Part shown: in pieces, positions 22,501-34,121 of the stretch
Layout of the letters: every line of letters starts with the position of its first letter
How positions within the stretch are numbered: the first letter of the stretch is position 1
DNA from: Polytrichum commune
Taxonomy: Eukaryota > Streptophyta > Polytrichopsida > Polytrichales > Polytrichaceae
Direction of reading: 5' to 3'
DNA length: 64,000 bases
Assembly: GCA_950295325.1 (NCBI GenBank)
Contig: OX485807.1
Span: 52,048,440 to 52,112,439, forward strand
The notes under the pieces: generated by a model
Database searches by the model: none
Told to the model about the DNA's origin: nothing
What the model saw: the letters and a program-made list of their open reading frames with translations, nothing else
Translations under genes and position numbers: made by a program

Positions 22501-24700
22501 CCCCACCCTTAAGCGTCCGTAGTCCGAGTAGTGGGTTTGGGCTCACATTCCTCCGCGGTATTGGATTTGGACTTGGATGAGTCCATAGTGCAAGGTTCAC
22601 CTTTCAAGTGGTCTTGGATTTAACTTTGGTCTTTGCTTCCTTTGTCTTGCCATCGCGAGAGTGCTCCACATTCTCCATTAAGTTGTGCACGTGGTTTATT
22701 TCTAAAGAGAGGATGCAAGTGTTAAAAAAAACACTATTCTCTATAGTCAATCTCAAATACATTTACTTGTGAAAGCCACACATAACACTAACTAGCATAA
22801 TGTAACTAACTACTTGTCTATGAGCTAATTAGGTAGGCTATCTACTAAGCTCCTTCATGAACCCATCTCTTTACTTTCTAATTACATAAACCTAGCTCCT
22901 TCATAAACCCAGCTCCTTCATAAACCCAGCTTCTTAGCTTCTAACTAAACAAACCCAGCTCCTTCATGAACCCAGCTCCTTAGCTTCTAACTAAACAAAC
23001 CCAGGTCCTTCATAAACCCAGCTCTTTACTTTCTAACTAAACAAACCCAGGTCCTTCATAAACCCAGCTCTTTACTTTCTAACTAAACAAACCCAGGTCC
23101 TTCATAAACCCAGCTCTTTACTTTCTAACTAAACAAACCCAGGTCCTTCATAAACCCAGCTCTTTACTTTCTAACTAAACAAACCCAGCTCCTTCATAAA
23201 CCCAGCTCCTTCATGAACCCACAACTTTGTAGTTGTAATTCCCAACTACCTCACTAATTATTCAAGCCCTTAACTAATCTTCCTACCTAATTTCCCTAAT
23301 TCTACTAACAACCCCTTTCTAATCACACAATTCTTCTCTAATCCTAAAATCCTAAAATCCTAGAGAGGAGAGGGGGAGAGAGAATTTCCTAACTTCACTA
23401 AGACTAACTAATCCACACAAGTATATTTTTGCACTCATCACAACATCAAGTGCTCAACTCTTAAACATGGAACTTGCAACCACGTGTATTCAAAACATGA
23501 ACTTAAAGTACCACAAATTGGAATCATGAATTAACTTTAAAATCCTTCACGTCAACACTAATTCTACCAAGAGGTCAAGCCCTCTTCAAGGCTAACAAGC
23601 CTTGGCTCTCAAACTAAAAACTAAGCACACACATGTGCTCCAATATGGCTTCCCACACCCACACTTATAACTCGTGGGGTGCCTTGGAGCACAAAGGAAA
23701 GAGAGGATGAGTGAGGGAAGAATGAGGGATTATATAGTAAGCTTGAGGGGGTGAGCACCCTCAAGGCTCACGATAAGCCCTTGAGATTTCCTCCTACTTA
23801 GTAGGCGCCAATCCTATCTTCTAAGCCTTCCTCCCTCAAATGATCAACAAGGATCCTAATTCGAACATTTAACTAGCCTTGGCTTTCTACCTACCACACT
23901 TTACCAAACTTGGGATGCTTCAACCCAAACTTAGCCTCCTTCGCTTTCCGCCGCCATAACTTTCTCCCCTTACTTTCCCAAATCGTCGCTCACCACTTAA
24001 TTCAAACCACGATGCTTAACTCGTGATTTGATTGGTGCTTTGAGAATTTGCTTATCCTCCACCTTGCATTCTTCCTTGGGCCTTCCCCATTAAGTGGCCA
24101 TGATGAGGTGGTCCACTTGTGCGCTCCATGTGATCCTCCATTCATCCCAATTCGAATGCACTTGCCTCTTGAGTCACTTTGGTTGTCTCCATCCATTTGT
24201 ACTAGCCTACTCACTAACTACTCAATCCAAGTTCTCCTTACCTATCCTCATTCACTCAAATCCTTCCGAAGGTAAAAACACAATAACAACTCACATCCTA
24301 GCCTCTTACAACATGGTACTTCTAAGACTAACATTTCATTCTTTTTATATTTTTGTGAAGTAACATGCTACTTCAAAGTGCATCAACTAACGTTTCAAGG
24401 GTCTAAGACTAAATGTGGGCACCCTTTTGGGCTCACACTCCAAATGGCCCAAACCCCACCTAAATAGGTTTACACTTTAAAGCATTGAATGGAGTTGTGT
24501 TTGGGTCTACATATTGGTTAAAATATACCTTGATGATACTTGAAAAAATTAATGTGGCCGCCACCCTTCTTCCCAACGGCGTATGTCATATCCACACAAG
24601 ACAAAAAAAAGGATTAAATATCATAGACTAAGTCATATGACGGCTGGGGTATGAGAGGGGCATTGATAGATGCGCATTTTCTACTATAAACAGAAAACGG
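19540..24700. other. Central spacer of element 1 between divergent genes
   Basis: No gene is evident in these 5.1 kb. The left part (19.8-20.4 kb) is purine-rich and GC-rich and should hold the promoter and first exon of the large gene. Its equivalent in element 2 is the GGAG-rich stretch at 55.04-55.25 kb. Direct repeats of about 170 bp lie at 21735-21905 and 22070-22245. CCCTAAA-type runs occur at 20935, 21658 and 22391. The 22.4-24.4 kb part is unlike element 2 and may be a later insertion, which would explain why element 1 is 2.9 kb longer. Confidence 0.5.
22855..23215. repeat. 46-bp tandem repeat
   Basis: Units containing CCAGGTCCTTCATAAACCCA and GCTCTTTACTTTCTAACTAA recur at 23001, 23047, 23093 and 23139, with diverged copies on both sides. 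Confidence 0.9.
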
Positions 24701-24792
24701 GGAATTATGTCAGGAGGTTTGAAAAAACCGCTGCAGGAGAACAAGGCGGGAAAGACATCCAATGAGGAAGTCGGAGAAACGGAGGTGGATAG

Positions 24793-24799
24793 TATAAAG
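24793..24799 (+). promoter_or_regulatory. Candidate TATA box of the element 1 transposase gene
   Basis: TATAAAG is followed by GGACGCACCCCCC and a T-rich stretch. Element 2 has a related block at 58217-58262 (GGGGACACCCCCCC then a T-rich stretch) at the same distance from its palindrome cluster, so this is the likely conserved core promoter. Confidence 0.45.
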
Positions 24800-25063
24800 G
24801 GACGCACCCCCCAAAACTCTGTCCTTTTTTGCTCTTCTCCCACTATTGAATTCGTAGAGAGAACTCTTAGTCGGAGCTATACTTCAAGGTTCGTGCATGC
24901 TGCCGTTCATTACCACTTATCCACAGCATGCAAGTTCATGAGCACCTATCCACAGCATGGAAGCCCACCGGGAACTTTGCAATGAACTCAAAATCATATG
25001 GGATTTCGGATTATCCGCCGCATTATCCTCTGGATTTTGAGGGTTTTAGTGTGACTCTTATCA

Positions 25064-26270
25064 GGTTTGGGTCGGTCGACCCAAACCCCTCCGCTAGTGT
25101 GGGTGGGTTTCAGCCTGACCCTTACACAGGTTTGGGTCGGTCGACCGAAACCCCTCCACTCGTGTGGGAGGGTTTCAGCCTGACCCTTACACAGGTTTGG
25201 GTCGGTCGACCGAAATCCCTCCACTCGTGTGGGAGGGTTTCAGCCTGACCCTTAACCAGGTTTGGGTCGGTCGACCGAAACCCATCCACTAGTGTGGGTG
25301 GGTTTAACCCTAAACCCTAAACCAGGTTTGGGTCGGTCGACCGAAACCCATCCACTAGTGTGGGTGGGTTTAACCCTAAACCCTAAACCAGGTTTGGGTC
25401 GGTCGACCGAAACCCATCCACTAGTGTGGGTGGGTTTAACCCTAAACCCTAAACCAGGTTTGGGTCGGTCGACCGAAACCCATCCACTAGTGTGGGTGGG
25501 TTTAACCCTAAACCCTAAACCAGGTTTGGGTCGGTCGACCGAAACCCATCCACTAGTGTGGGTGGGTTTAACCCTAAACCCTAAACCAGGTTTGGGTCGG
25601 TCGACCGAAACCCATCCACTAGTGTGGGTGGGTTTAACCCTAAACCCTAAACCAGGTTTGGGTCGGTCGACCGAAACCCATCCACTAGTGTGGGTGGGTT
25701 TAACCCTAAACCCTAAACCAGGTTTGGGTCGGTCGACCGAAACCCATCCACTAGTGTGGGTGGGTTTAACCCTAAACCCTAAACTAGGTTTGGGTCGGTC
25801 GACCGAAACCCCTCCACTAGTGTGGGAGGGTTTCAGCCTGACCCTTACCAGGTTTGGGTCGGTCGACCGAAACCCCTCCACTAGTGTGGGAGGGTTTCAG
25901 CCTGACCCTTACCAGGTTTGGGTCGGTCGACCGAAACCCCTCCACTAGTGTGGGCGGGTCTCAGCCTGACCCTTACCAGGTTTGGGTCGGTCGACCGAAA
26001 CCCCTCCACTAGTGTGGGAGGGTTTCAACCTGACCCTTACCAGGTTTGGGTCGGTCGACCCAAACCCCTCCACGAGTGTGGGTGGGTTCAGCCTGACCGT
26101 GATCAGGTTTGGGTCGGTCGACCCAAACCCCTCGACCAGTGTGGGCGGGCTTGACCAAAACCCCTCGACCCCTTGACATACAATGTTTGGGTCGACCGAC
26201 CCAAACCCCAACCCCATCTTGGCCGGCTGGAGGTTGACCATGAGAAGGTTTGGGTCGGTCGACCCAAACC
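25064..26270. repeat. Family-1 site array upstream of the transposase, with 66-bp tandem units
   Basis: About 20 sites with GT or AC centres lie here. From 25261 to 25789 eight or nine 66-bp units are nearly identical. Each combines TTTGGGTCGGTCGACCGAAA, an ACTAGT palindrome and two CCCTAAA telomere-type motifs. In most units the right half-site is altered from CGACCCAAA to CGACCGAAA; the flanking sites at 25064, 26045, 26107, 26185 and 26248 are unaltered. Because 66 is a multiple of three, long frames stay open on both strands, but they are not genes. Confidence 0.95.
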
Positions 26271-26458
26271 CCCTCCCAAAATGTTTTTTGGAACTTGCGC
26301 AAAGTATTGGGAGTTCACATTGTAGTTGTGTTGCAAATGTCTTTATCCTCGGTGTCCCCATTTATCATGATGTCTTGCATTTTTTGATATTTGATTCTTT
26401 TGAACCCTTACATGGTGTGCATGTTTGTTGAGGTTTCATGTGCATGTGTGTAGGCGAA

Positions 26459-29400
26459 ATGGAGGGAGCTGGTGGAAGAGGGGATGCCTTCTCTGAAGAC
26501 ATGGGCAACTCCCATTCTTCGTCTGGGGATGACCTAGACATTGTCGGGGAGGATAGTTTTGGTGACAGTGCAGATGAAGGTGACTTGGGGAGTCCTTCGC
26601 CATCTGCCCCTTCTTGCCCCACTGTGGAATGTGCTGGGCTTTCACGAGCTTCATGGGTGAATTTGGATGTGGTACTTGTTAATGACAGTGGAGTTGCTGT
26701 GGCGGAGGGTATTTGTCGTAACACACATCCACAAGATTGCATTGATGAAAACCCCCTTGGCACCGAGGACGTTGGAGTTGTTATATTGGAATCACTCGTA
26801 CATTCCGAAGTGAATCCAACTCATAGGTTCTCGTTGCGAAGGTGGCCGTTGAAGAATGTGACAATTGATGGGGTTAATTTGCATGAGCATGAGCGACGAC
26901 ACATCCAAATCCAACAGGAGCTCCAAGCAAACATTCGGCCACGTAAAGGCCTACGGAAGTACGATACATTGGCACGTCCTACTCCGTCTGCAAATGAGTG
27001 TAAACGTCAAAGGTTGCTCTGTGAGGAGTCTATTAGAGAAGTTGCCACAAAGGATTGTTGTGTACATCGTTGTTGCCAATTGTTCCCAAGGGATAAATTG
27101 AAGGCCATCCGCGAGGAAATGTGGCTTGGAGATTTCCGTCTAAGATCCACCAAAAAGCTTGATGTCCATAGGGCGATACATGTGAACGGAGCGGGTCGAA
27201 AGGTCATCACCCTTGAGAGCATAGACGTGTGTTGTACGGCATGGTACACCATTCACGGTGTGTCGAAAGCGGAATTTTATAGACAAGCCGCGTATGCCAA
27301 GGAAGGACGCCGGTCCCGTCACCATGGGAATACGGGCTTAAAGAAACCAAGGGAAGCAACGAGACAAACAACAACCACTCTGGCAACCATCATTGTCCCC
27401 CTTGCCGATGCAATGCCGCACAAAACACGCACATTCTCAACCGGTGAAAAGGTTGTGGAGAAGGTTCTTCCTACAGGCACGAAATGGAAAGACATATTGT
27501 TGGACGTAAACGCAGTTGGCGAGAAGGCTGGGTTGGACCCTATTTTGTTGTCGAAACTGAATGCAATAAAAAAATCTCACTTTAGCGAATACATCACAAA
27601 AAGACGAGGCGACAAATTTGCCCGTTGTTCCAAATGCGAGAAGTTGAAACGCCTTCGAGATGCACACACGATGGGGACAGAGTCCTATGCCGCACATCAA
27701 ATGAACTATTTCAAGCATGTGAACATGCAAGAGGCACACCGTAATGATTACTACACAAATAGAGCTTTGTCCATCTCTAGGCCTTTGGAGGTCCTTACAA
27801 TCATCCATGACAAAATGGACCATGCCAAAACAACCTCACCATGTTTTGCAAATCGAATCAAAACCACGGACGGCCTTTTTAAGCTTCCTGTATCGGTTAC
27901 AGGTGATTTCGATAACAATTGCATTACATTACCTAAACACAAATTTGTGCTTTTAGGTTTGTACTTGGGGCCATAGATGTACACCATGTGAATTTTTTGG
28001 TGTTATAGTTGAATATTAAACCATTGGGTTGGCTTTGCAGGGATGATTGCACATGGACACGGTGATGTCAAGTATGCTCATTATGCTCTTGATTTGTATC
28101 CGGCGGATTCAAACCACACAATAGGATCATTTGCAAAGCTTTTACGTGATTTGGAGAAACCGCCGTCCTATTCATCAAGATTGTTATTTGAAAACTCGGG
28201 ATCAACACCTCTATATGAAGCGGTCTTGGATGGAAGAGATGTATGCGTGCACTCCTTGCCGGAGCCACCAAGTGAAGATGTGATAGCCAAGAATTTGCCC
28301 CCAACTCTACGTGTCCAATTGGACAATTGTGCGAAGGACAATAAAAGTAGATATGTTTTTGCATATTGGTCGTTGTTGGTTGCGAAAGGCATTTTCAAGG
28401 AGGTTTTTGTGTCCTTTCTATTGGTAGGCCACACGCACGACGATATCGATGCATCTTTTGGGCGTTGGAGCATGAAGTTGCGCGAGGAGGATTTTCCAAC
28501 AATCCCATTGTTGATGAAGTCGTACATGGATTTGGAGAACATTCCCGTCATCCCCCATATGATCGAGGAGGTTCCCGACTTCAAGGCATTTATAGAACCG
28601 TATATTCGAAGCGGAGCTCACCGATTGATCGGACATACGAAGGCACAACAATTTCGGTTCTACGTGCGTGACGATGGTGTCCCCGCCATGCAATACAAGT
28701 TGTTGTGCACGTCACAAGACTGGAGCCCGCCGGAGGGTCTCCTTGTATGGCGTGTTGATGGGGAGGGAAGGACGATGTTGCCTGACGGAGAGCCTAAGCC
28801 TTGCAAACCAATACCCATGAAGAATTTGGAGGACATTTGTAAAGGCATATCAGGCTTCATACAATATTGGGAGAGTTTGAGGGTAGCGGATGTTGGTGGA
28901 TCGTGTTGGCTTCGTTACGGAAGTTGGATACAATATTGGACACGTGTTCGTGGCGCTTTGGCAAACCTTCATCAAGATACACCCCTTACTTTAAGGCATG
29001 GGTTTTGGCCACAAACACGTGTCAACGTACAAGTTTCGGAGGCTAGTCTTTTGGGAAATGGAGAGGTTCGAGAGGAGTTTGATGTGGACGACCATTACGT
29101 GGGACCTGCTAGTAGTCGTCCGCCACCATCTTTCCGCATTGCAGTGGATTGTCATGAAGGTTATATGCTCATTTTGCGTCCTGGAGATGAGACATATGCA
29201 AAGCCAGTGTGGGTGGCAAGAGCTTTGTCCAAACCAAATTTTGTAACTTCCAGCCCTCATTTTCGACAAATACAAGTAGAGTACTACCGACCGACAGCAC
29301 GGAATGAAGATGTTGTTCGGCATTATACAGGCTGGGATACAAACCCTAACTTTCGGTGGAAGGTGGATTCTGAGCACGGTCCATCTTGGGTAGATACAGA

Positions 29401-29527
29401 TTCCATATTCATAGCATGGAAACCACGGAAAAATCATAGTGGATCAGTGTCCATCCCTCAAAAGTACATAACTTTTGCAAAAGACAACCTTGCTCGGATC
29501 GCAGAAGAAGCAACCCACGTTGAATGA
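26459..29527 (+). CDS. DUF7869-type transposase-like protein of element 1
   Basis: Exons 26459-27902 and 28041-29527 join at phase 1 (ACAG|GTGATT and TTTGCAG|GG) to give 976 aa. The ATG at 26459 follows an acceptor (GTGTGTAG). The N-terminus is acidic and Ser-rich. Cys clusters DCCVHRCC (199-206) and CSKC (390-393) are probably zinc-binding. The C-terminal half has LTIIHDKMDHAKT (about 446-458), VQLDNCAKDNKSRY (573-586) and VGHTHDDIDASFG (610-622). This pattern fits DUF7869 proteins, and its spaced acidic residues fit an RNase H-like (DDE/D) transposase, which is my inference. Its position inside TIRs and near equality to element 2 (975 aa) support a transposase. No stop or frameshift is visible, so it may be functional. 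Confidence 0.85.
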
Positions 29528-29846
29528 GAAGTTGGTAGGATTGTGTTAGCATGATTATAGGAGCAACTGTAATTCGACGAATATATATTACTCATATGTG
29601 TGCTCCTCAAACTTGGGGCAAAGTTTGGGTAGAACTTGCGAATGCTATATTGTTTGGGGTTGGATGAATATCCATTTACTATATTTCAATACAGTTGTGA
29701 AGTTCATTTTTTTATTAAGTTTGGGACTAAATTTTCCATTGAAGAAAAATGCATTTATTGCATGTACTTTGTATGTTGCAATGTCTATATTTTATTGACC
29801 ATGCTAATAATAGAAATCATTTTATATGTTTCTTGGGTGAAACTAG

Positions 29847-29866
29847 TTTGGAGTGCTCTACCCAAA
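29847..29866. repeat. Decayed family-1 palindrome 3' of the transposase
   Basis: TTTGGAGTGCTCTACCCAAA differs from the consensus mainly at the CpG positions. It shows that the family also reached the right end of element 1. Confidence 0.55.
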
Positions 29867-30030
29867 GTGTTTTTGTTGATGAAGTTGGTGTTCAGTGCTC
29901 TACCATATGTGCTTATGTCCACACCCCATAGATTTGGGATATTAGAACATATAATATATTTGAGATTGTTCGCAATATAGTTTCGGAACACGGAATGTTG
30001 TTTGATCCATATATTAATTTGAGACTAGAG

Positions 30031-30058
30031 AAAGTCTCAATTTAACGAATATAGTGTT
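30031..30058. repeat. Right TIR of element 1
   Basis: AAAGTCTC-AATTTAACGAATATAGTGTT is the exact inverse of 10780-10807. A further GAGAC lies just inside. Confidence 0.92.
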
Positions 30059-30062
30059 TAGT
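30059..30062. repeat. Target site duplication TAGT, right of element 1
   Basis: It is identical to 10776-10779 and directly abuts the TIR. Confidence 0.9.
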
Positions 30063-31148
30063 AAGAATATTGTGAATAGTGTTGGTATTTACAATGATAG
30101 TGTTGCTATATATAATATTTTTAGGGAATAATGTTGGGATGAATAGTATTCTTGTGACTAATCCAAGGATAAGTTATAGTTCCTGCGCACAGTGCCGGGA
30201 GTATAACTCCACCCAAATTTCCAAGTTTAGCATGAATGTATGAATAGTAAATGAACATTCTTAGTTTATCCAGGGACTCACTGAACATGACTGACATATA
30301 CCAAGGTCATGGAATTGTCCCACATGGCTGAATAAAGTTATGCCTACTAAAACTTACTTTTTTTTAATTGGAGACCCACACTAAATAAAGTACCAAATAG
30401 GTGGTCTAATATTTATGATTGCAAATGACCACAAGTGAACTTTAGTCTTCAGGCAAACATGATTTGTAACTTGATCTCATTTGGCAAGGCTATAACTCAC
30501 TTAACCTTTTGCAATCAATAAAAGCATGAGTCCTAGGCAATTGACCTACATCAATGAAAACTCATCCTGTATAATTGGAAGATTTACATTATTTTTCCAT
30601 CAATGTGGAATGATTGCATAGGACTTGTATGCTAGTAGTGAAACTAGGTTCAAGAGGCTCAGGAAATTCCATCTTCACATTTGAAATTGGTGAAAAGCTC
30701 AAAAGAAAAGGTCCCATCATGACGACTAATTTGTTAAGTTCAATTGCGACCAAGTTGTAGAAAAGTATACATTGGAAACAGGAGGAGGGAAAATAACCTA
30801 CAACGAAGCAGTGTAATTGAGATCAAGGAATTTGCTTGGATCTGTGAAAGCTCATTGAGAGAAGGGGCCTTTTTCCAATGTCAAACTGTGACACTACAAT
30901 TATTCCAACATTCCAATGACATGTACGATTGTCAACTTCCATGACTGATATATTGTACATGAACCCAATATTAATATCTAGATGCAGAAGGCACCTGTAA
31001 ATACTTAGTAAAAAGATGCCAGGAAATCGACATGTGCAGAATACTCACAGTCAAGACAGGCCGGACAAGCTGGAAAAAGGAACGATTCCAAATTGACTAC
31101 TACACTGATAATGATAAACCATGTGGGCATATGTATGTTGTGACTTAC

Positions 31149-31287
31149 CCTTCACATCTCTATAGTGCGCTCCACAGTATACACCATCACCCATGAAAAT
31201 AGTGTGGAATGTAACTTGTACTTGAATTTTCAACCATGGTCTATGATATTCTCGGTCCTTCACTTCTAGTTGTGGGTAAGGTATCAA
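31149..31287 (-). pseudogene. Isolated exon-like segment, unknown family
   Basis: The segment lies between a good acceptor (GCTTTCAG at 31288) and a consensus donor (GAAGG|GTAAGTCA). It reads IPYPQLEVKDREYHRPWLK followed by VTFHTIFMGDGVYCGAHYRD. The composition looks like genuine protein, but I see no neighbouring exons in frame, so it is probably a gene fragment. Confidence 0.35.
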
Positions 31288-32718
31288 CTGAAAGCAATTG
31301 AGAATGCAATTCCAAAGAGATTAAACTCATTTTTTAAGTTCAAGAATGGAGGGAGAAAACATCAAAAATTGTCATGAAGAGCATCTTGTCTTTGAATTTT
31401 ACCTTAGACTACTAGTCATTGCACCCAAATGGCTAAGAGGTAGGAGACGATCTTGGCTAGAGAATGAGAATTTCTACAAGATAGACTAATTGTTTGTGGA
31501 AAAACAAGTAAGATTTGAAGGAGATGTCATCACTTAAAACAACTAGAGGAGTTTCATGCAAGTAGATGCATCTAGTTTTTGAATGGTCATTGCAACCCAA
31601 ATGCCTAAAATTTTGGAGACAATCTTGGAATCTCCAAAAAAAAGATACGGAATTCTACAAGATAGACTAATTGTTTGTGAAAAAAAGCAAGATTTATAGG
31701 AGATATCATTATTGGAAGCAGCTTTGAACCCGATGTTTTGTAGTGTGCGTTGATAAATAGTGTGCACCCAATGTTTTTGGTGTGGATATCTCGTTTGTAG
31801 TGTGACCCACAATGTTTACTATATTCATTGCATTGGTTGGGTGGGGTATACCTCTTCACTGTTACAGTCCAAACTAAGTTTGACTTTGTTATAACACCCA
31901 ATCTAATTTTCTCACATGGTTTGATGACATCATGAAGAATTTTGTACCATCATGATATGTGTGTACAAGGCATGTGGACCTATGTGGGCACTTTTTCCTC
32001 CACATACAATTTTGACCGTTGATTCTTATTGGGAATCATCTCATTGCAAATCACAAAGAATGTTTCAAGTTTCAAGTTTCAAAATTGGAGTTGACATGCA
32101 AAACACATTAAAGATCAAAGTTAGGGTTCCATGTCCAATGAACAATAAGTACACTAAGTTGTCATGTTAATCTAGGCCATAGTAATTCTTTGTAACCCAT
32201 ATTAATTGTCATAATGAGAATTAATGTGGGCACATTAGTTTTTAACCCATACCAAATCCCTAGGATTACAAGTAATGATTGTACACCACATCAATTGTTT
32301 TTGTAGGAATTGATGTGGGTGACTATTTTAGATTATGCTAATTTTATCAATGAAATATTGCTCAAGCAAGCGATCGTAAGTCTCCAAGAAGACTTTGGAA
32401 AAGACCAACACCTTGGACCCACATTATTTTCATCTTGACAGGAGAATTAGAGCGACCCACATCGATTTATTCCACAATAATTTTCCACGCACACTAATAA
32501 GAAATTACAGTGTACTTACTAAGGTATAAATTAAGAAAATCCCTCATGGACAAGGTTAATTCAAGTGATGACAATCTCCCCACTTGACCTCCAATAAATG
32601 TTCACAAATTCACAACACTAACCAAGGGGAGGCGAAAAACTCTAATTCCTATGCAAAACTATGATATTCCTAGTCTTTTCTACAAATGAAACCCCACATT
32701 GGGATCCAAAGACCCAAA

Positions 32719-32950
32719 CTACACTAAATACTATATATAGTGCCATTTATTATTTGGAATTATGCAATGCTATCACTATTTATTGTGTACCTCATTTCTT
32801 TGCCAATAATGGTCAAATTGGTAGTTTGGACAACATGAAACTTTAACATCTTTGCTTGGTTAAAAATCATAGTAGTTGTAAAAAGATTATATAGCATGAT
32901 TCGTGTAACTCCAAATAGTAAGTGACACTTAAATACAACAAGTGGTGTAG
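32719..32950. mobile_element. MITE, CACTAAATAT-type TIR (copy 2)
   Basis: CTACACTAAATACTATATAT at the left and the inverted TGTATTTAAG/CACCAC-type end with GTGTAG at the right. The inner ATTATTTGGAATTA and CTCCAAATAGTAAG also pair. Same family as 9516-9736. Confidence 0.65.
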
Positions 32951-34121
32951 TATAGTGAGGTTTGATTGGGGATGAATCAACAACTACATTGTTTTGTCTA
33001 ATTAGTGTAGGCCACACTAATTCTCAATTACCCACACTATTTTTCATTATAATTGGAAGTGGCCCACTATAATTTCCAGAATGAGAAATTAGTGTGGGTT
33101 TCTTCGTTTGCATATTTGGATGAACACTCTTGAAAAACACAACAAGTACTACGGAATTACTAATGCTAACCAAGGCAAGCAACATAAAATTAATGCGGGC
33201 CACACTAAATTTCAACCCACATGAATTACCCACCCACACTAATTAGACGAAACAGTGTAGCTTATGGAAGGCAGGTTTTTACTGACCCCCCTCCCGCAGG
33301 TGTTGTGAAACAAAGTCGAGGCAGCACATTGAAATGAAAGAGTGCATGCAAACCAATCATTGGACAAGTTTTCATCATGGTCTACATAGCTAGTGCCCAT
33401 GCCCATGCCCATGCAAGCCATAGCCATGGACTCATACCCCATGCAGTCAAACCAAAAGTTGCGGGAGTCCTTTCCAGGAGACCCGAAAATGCTGACCAAC
33501 AGTAGAAAGTGTTGTCTAAAGTTTCTGGCTGCAACGGCCACTAAGACGACTAGCGCCATCTTCAGCCTGAGTCTCTTCTGGTCTCCAGTCTCTTCAACAT
33601 GCAAAATCCCTTGTCACAGCCACCCTCCGCCCGCGTGAGCCAATCTGCACTCATGACTTTGACATTCAATGTTATTCCTTTCCTTGGCTTCTTCATACAA
33701 AGCTCTCTTTGTCCTCCCACAAAACATCAACCCCCGCCCCAACAGATTCATCTCCAGAACCTGCTTCACCACGTGAGTGCAAGCTAGGACAGTCTGGTGC
33801 TTGCAATATTGGAGAGTCTAGCTAGCGGCTCCCCCTGCATCTTACATTCACGTTGACACTTAATTAAGGCCTTACACGGTTGCCTTCATTTGGATGTAGT
33901 CTCAATCTTCAGCCCTAGTAGTGTAGTGACATCATAAGCAGCTTGTGCATTTTCATCTCTGGAGCTGTTCTAGAAACTGCTAGCGAATGTGTGCAGGCCA
34001 GCAAATTGAATTTCAGTACTACACTCCCTTCGAATTCCACTCAACAGTAGATTGTCAACACGTACCAAGTCCAGAAAGTCGCAGGTGGTGGGAGTGATCG
34101 ATTTGCAGAAGAGGGACAAGC

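Larger units (their letters stand above)
10780..30058. mobile_element. Element 1: giant DNA transposon, 19.3 kb
   Basis: The ends are perfect 28-bp inverted repeats (AACACTATATTCGTTAAATT then GAGACTTT), flanked by TAGT duplications. Inside each end a second GAGAC lies within about 20 bp. The left half holds a four-exon minus-strand gene with ParB-like and FCP1-like domains plus a small two-exon unit. The right half holds a plus-strand DUF7869-type transposase gene. Some 45-50 copies of TTTGGGTCG-NN-CGACCCAAA lie in introns and upstream regions. The 4-bp duplication is known from the Sola superfamily among others, but I cannot show that this transposase belongs there. Confidence 0.92.
30063..34071. 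other. Host noncoding DNA between element 1 and the right PAL copy
   Basis: No intact gene is recognised. The interval contains one exon-like segment (31149-31287), one MITE (32719-32950), AT-rich DNA, and the region upstream of the right PAL gene. A minus-strand frame at 33239-33604 with a hydrophobic start (MALVVLVAVAARNF) and a GMGMG stretch has no support as a gene. Confidence 0.4.

Noticed and set aside
25252-25948. Long open frames on both strands through the 66-bp repeat
   Set aside because: The period is a multiple of three, so the frames stay open automatically. The peptides are pure repeat and no start or splice context supports them.
10780-30058. Element 1 as an LTR retrotransposon or Helitron
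   Set aside because: Ends are short inverted repeats with a 4-bp duplication, and no reverse transcriptase, integrase or Rep/helicase was seen.
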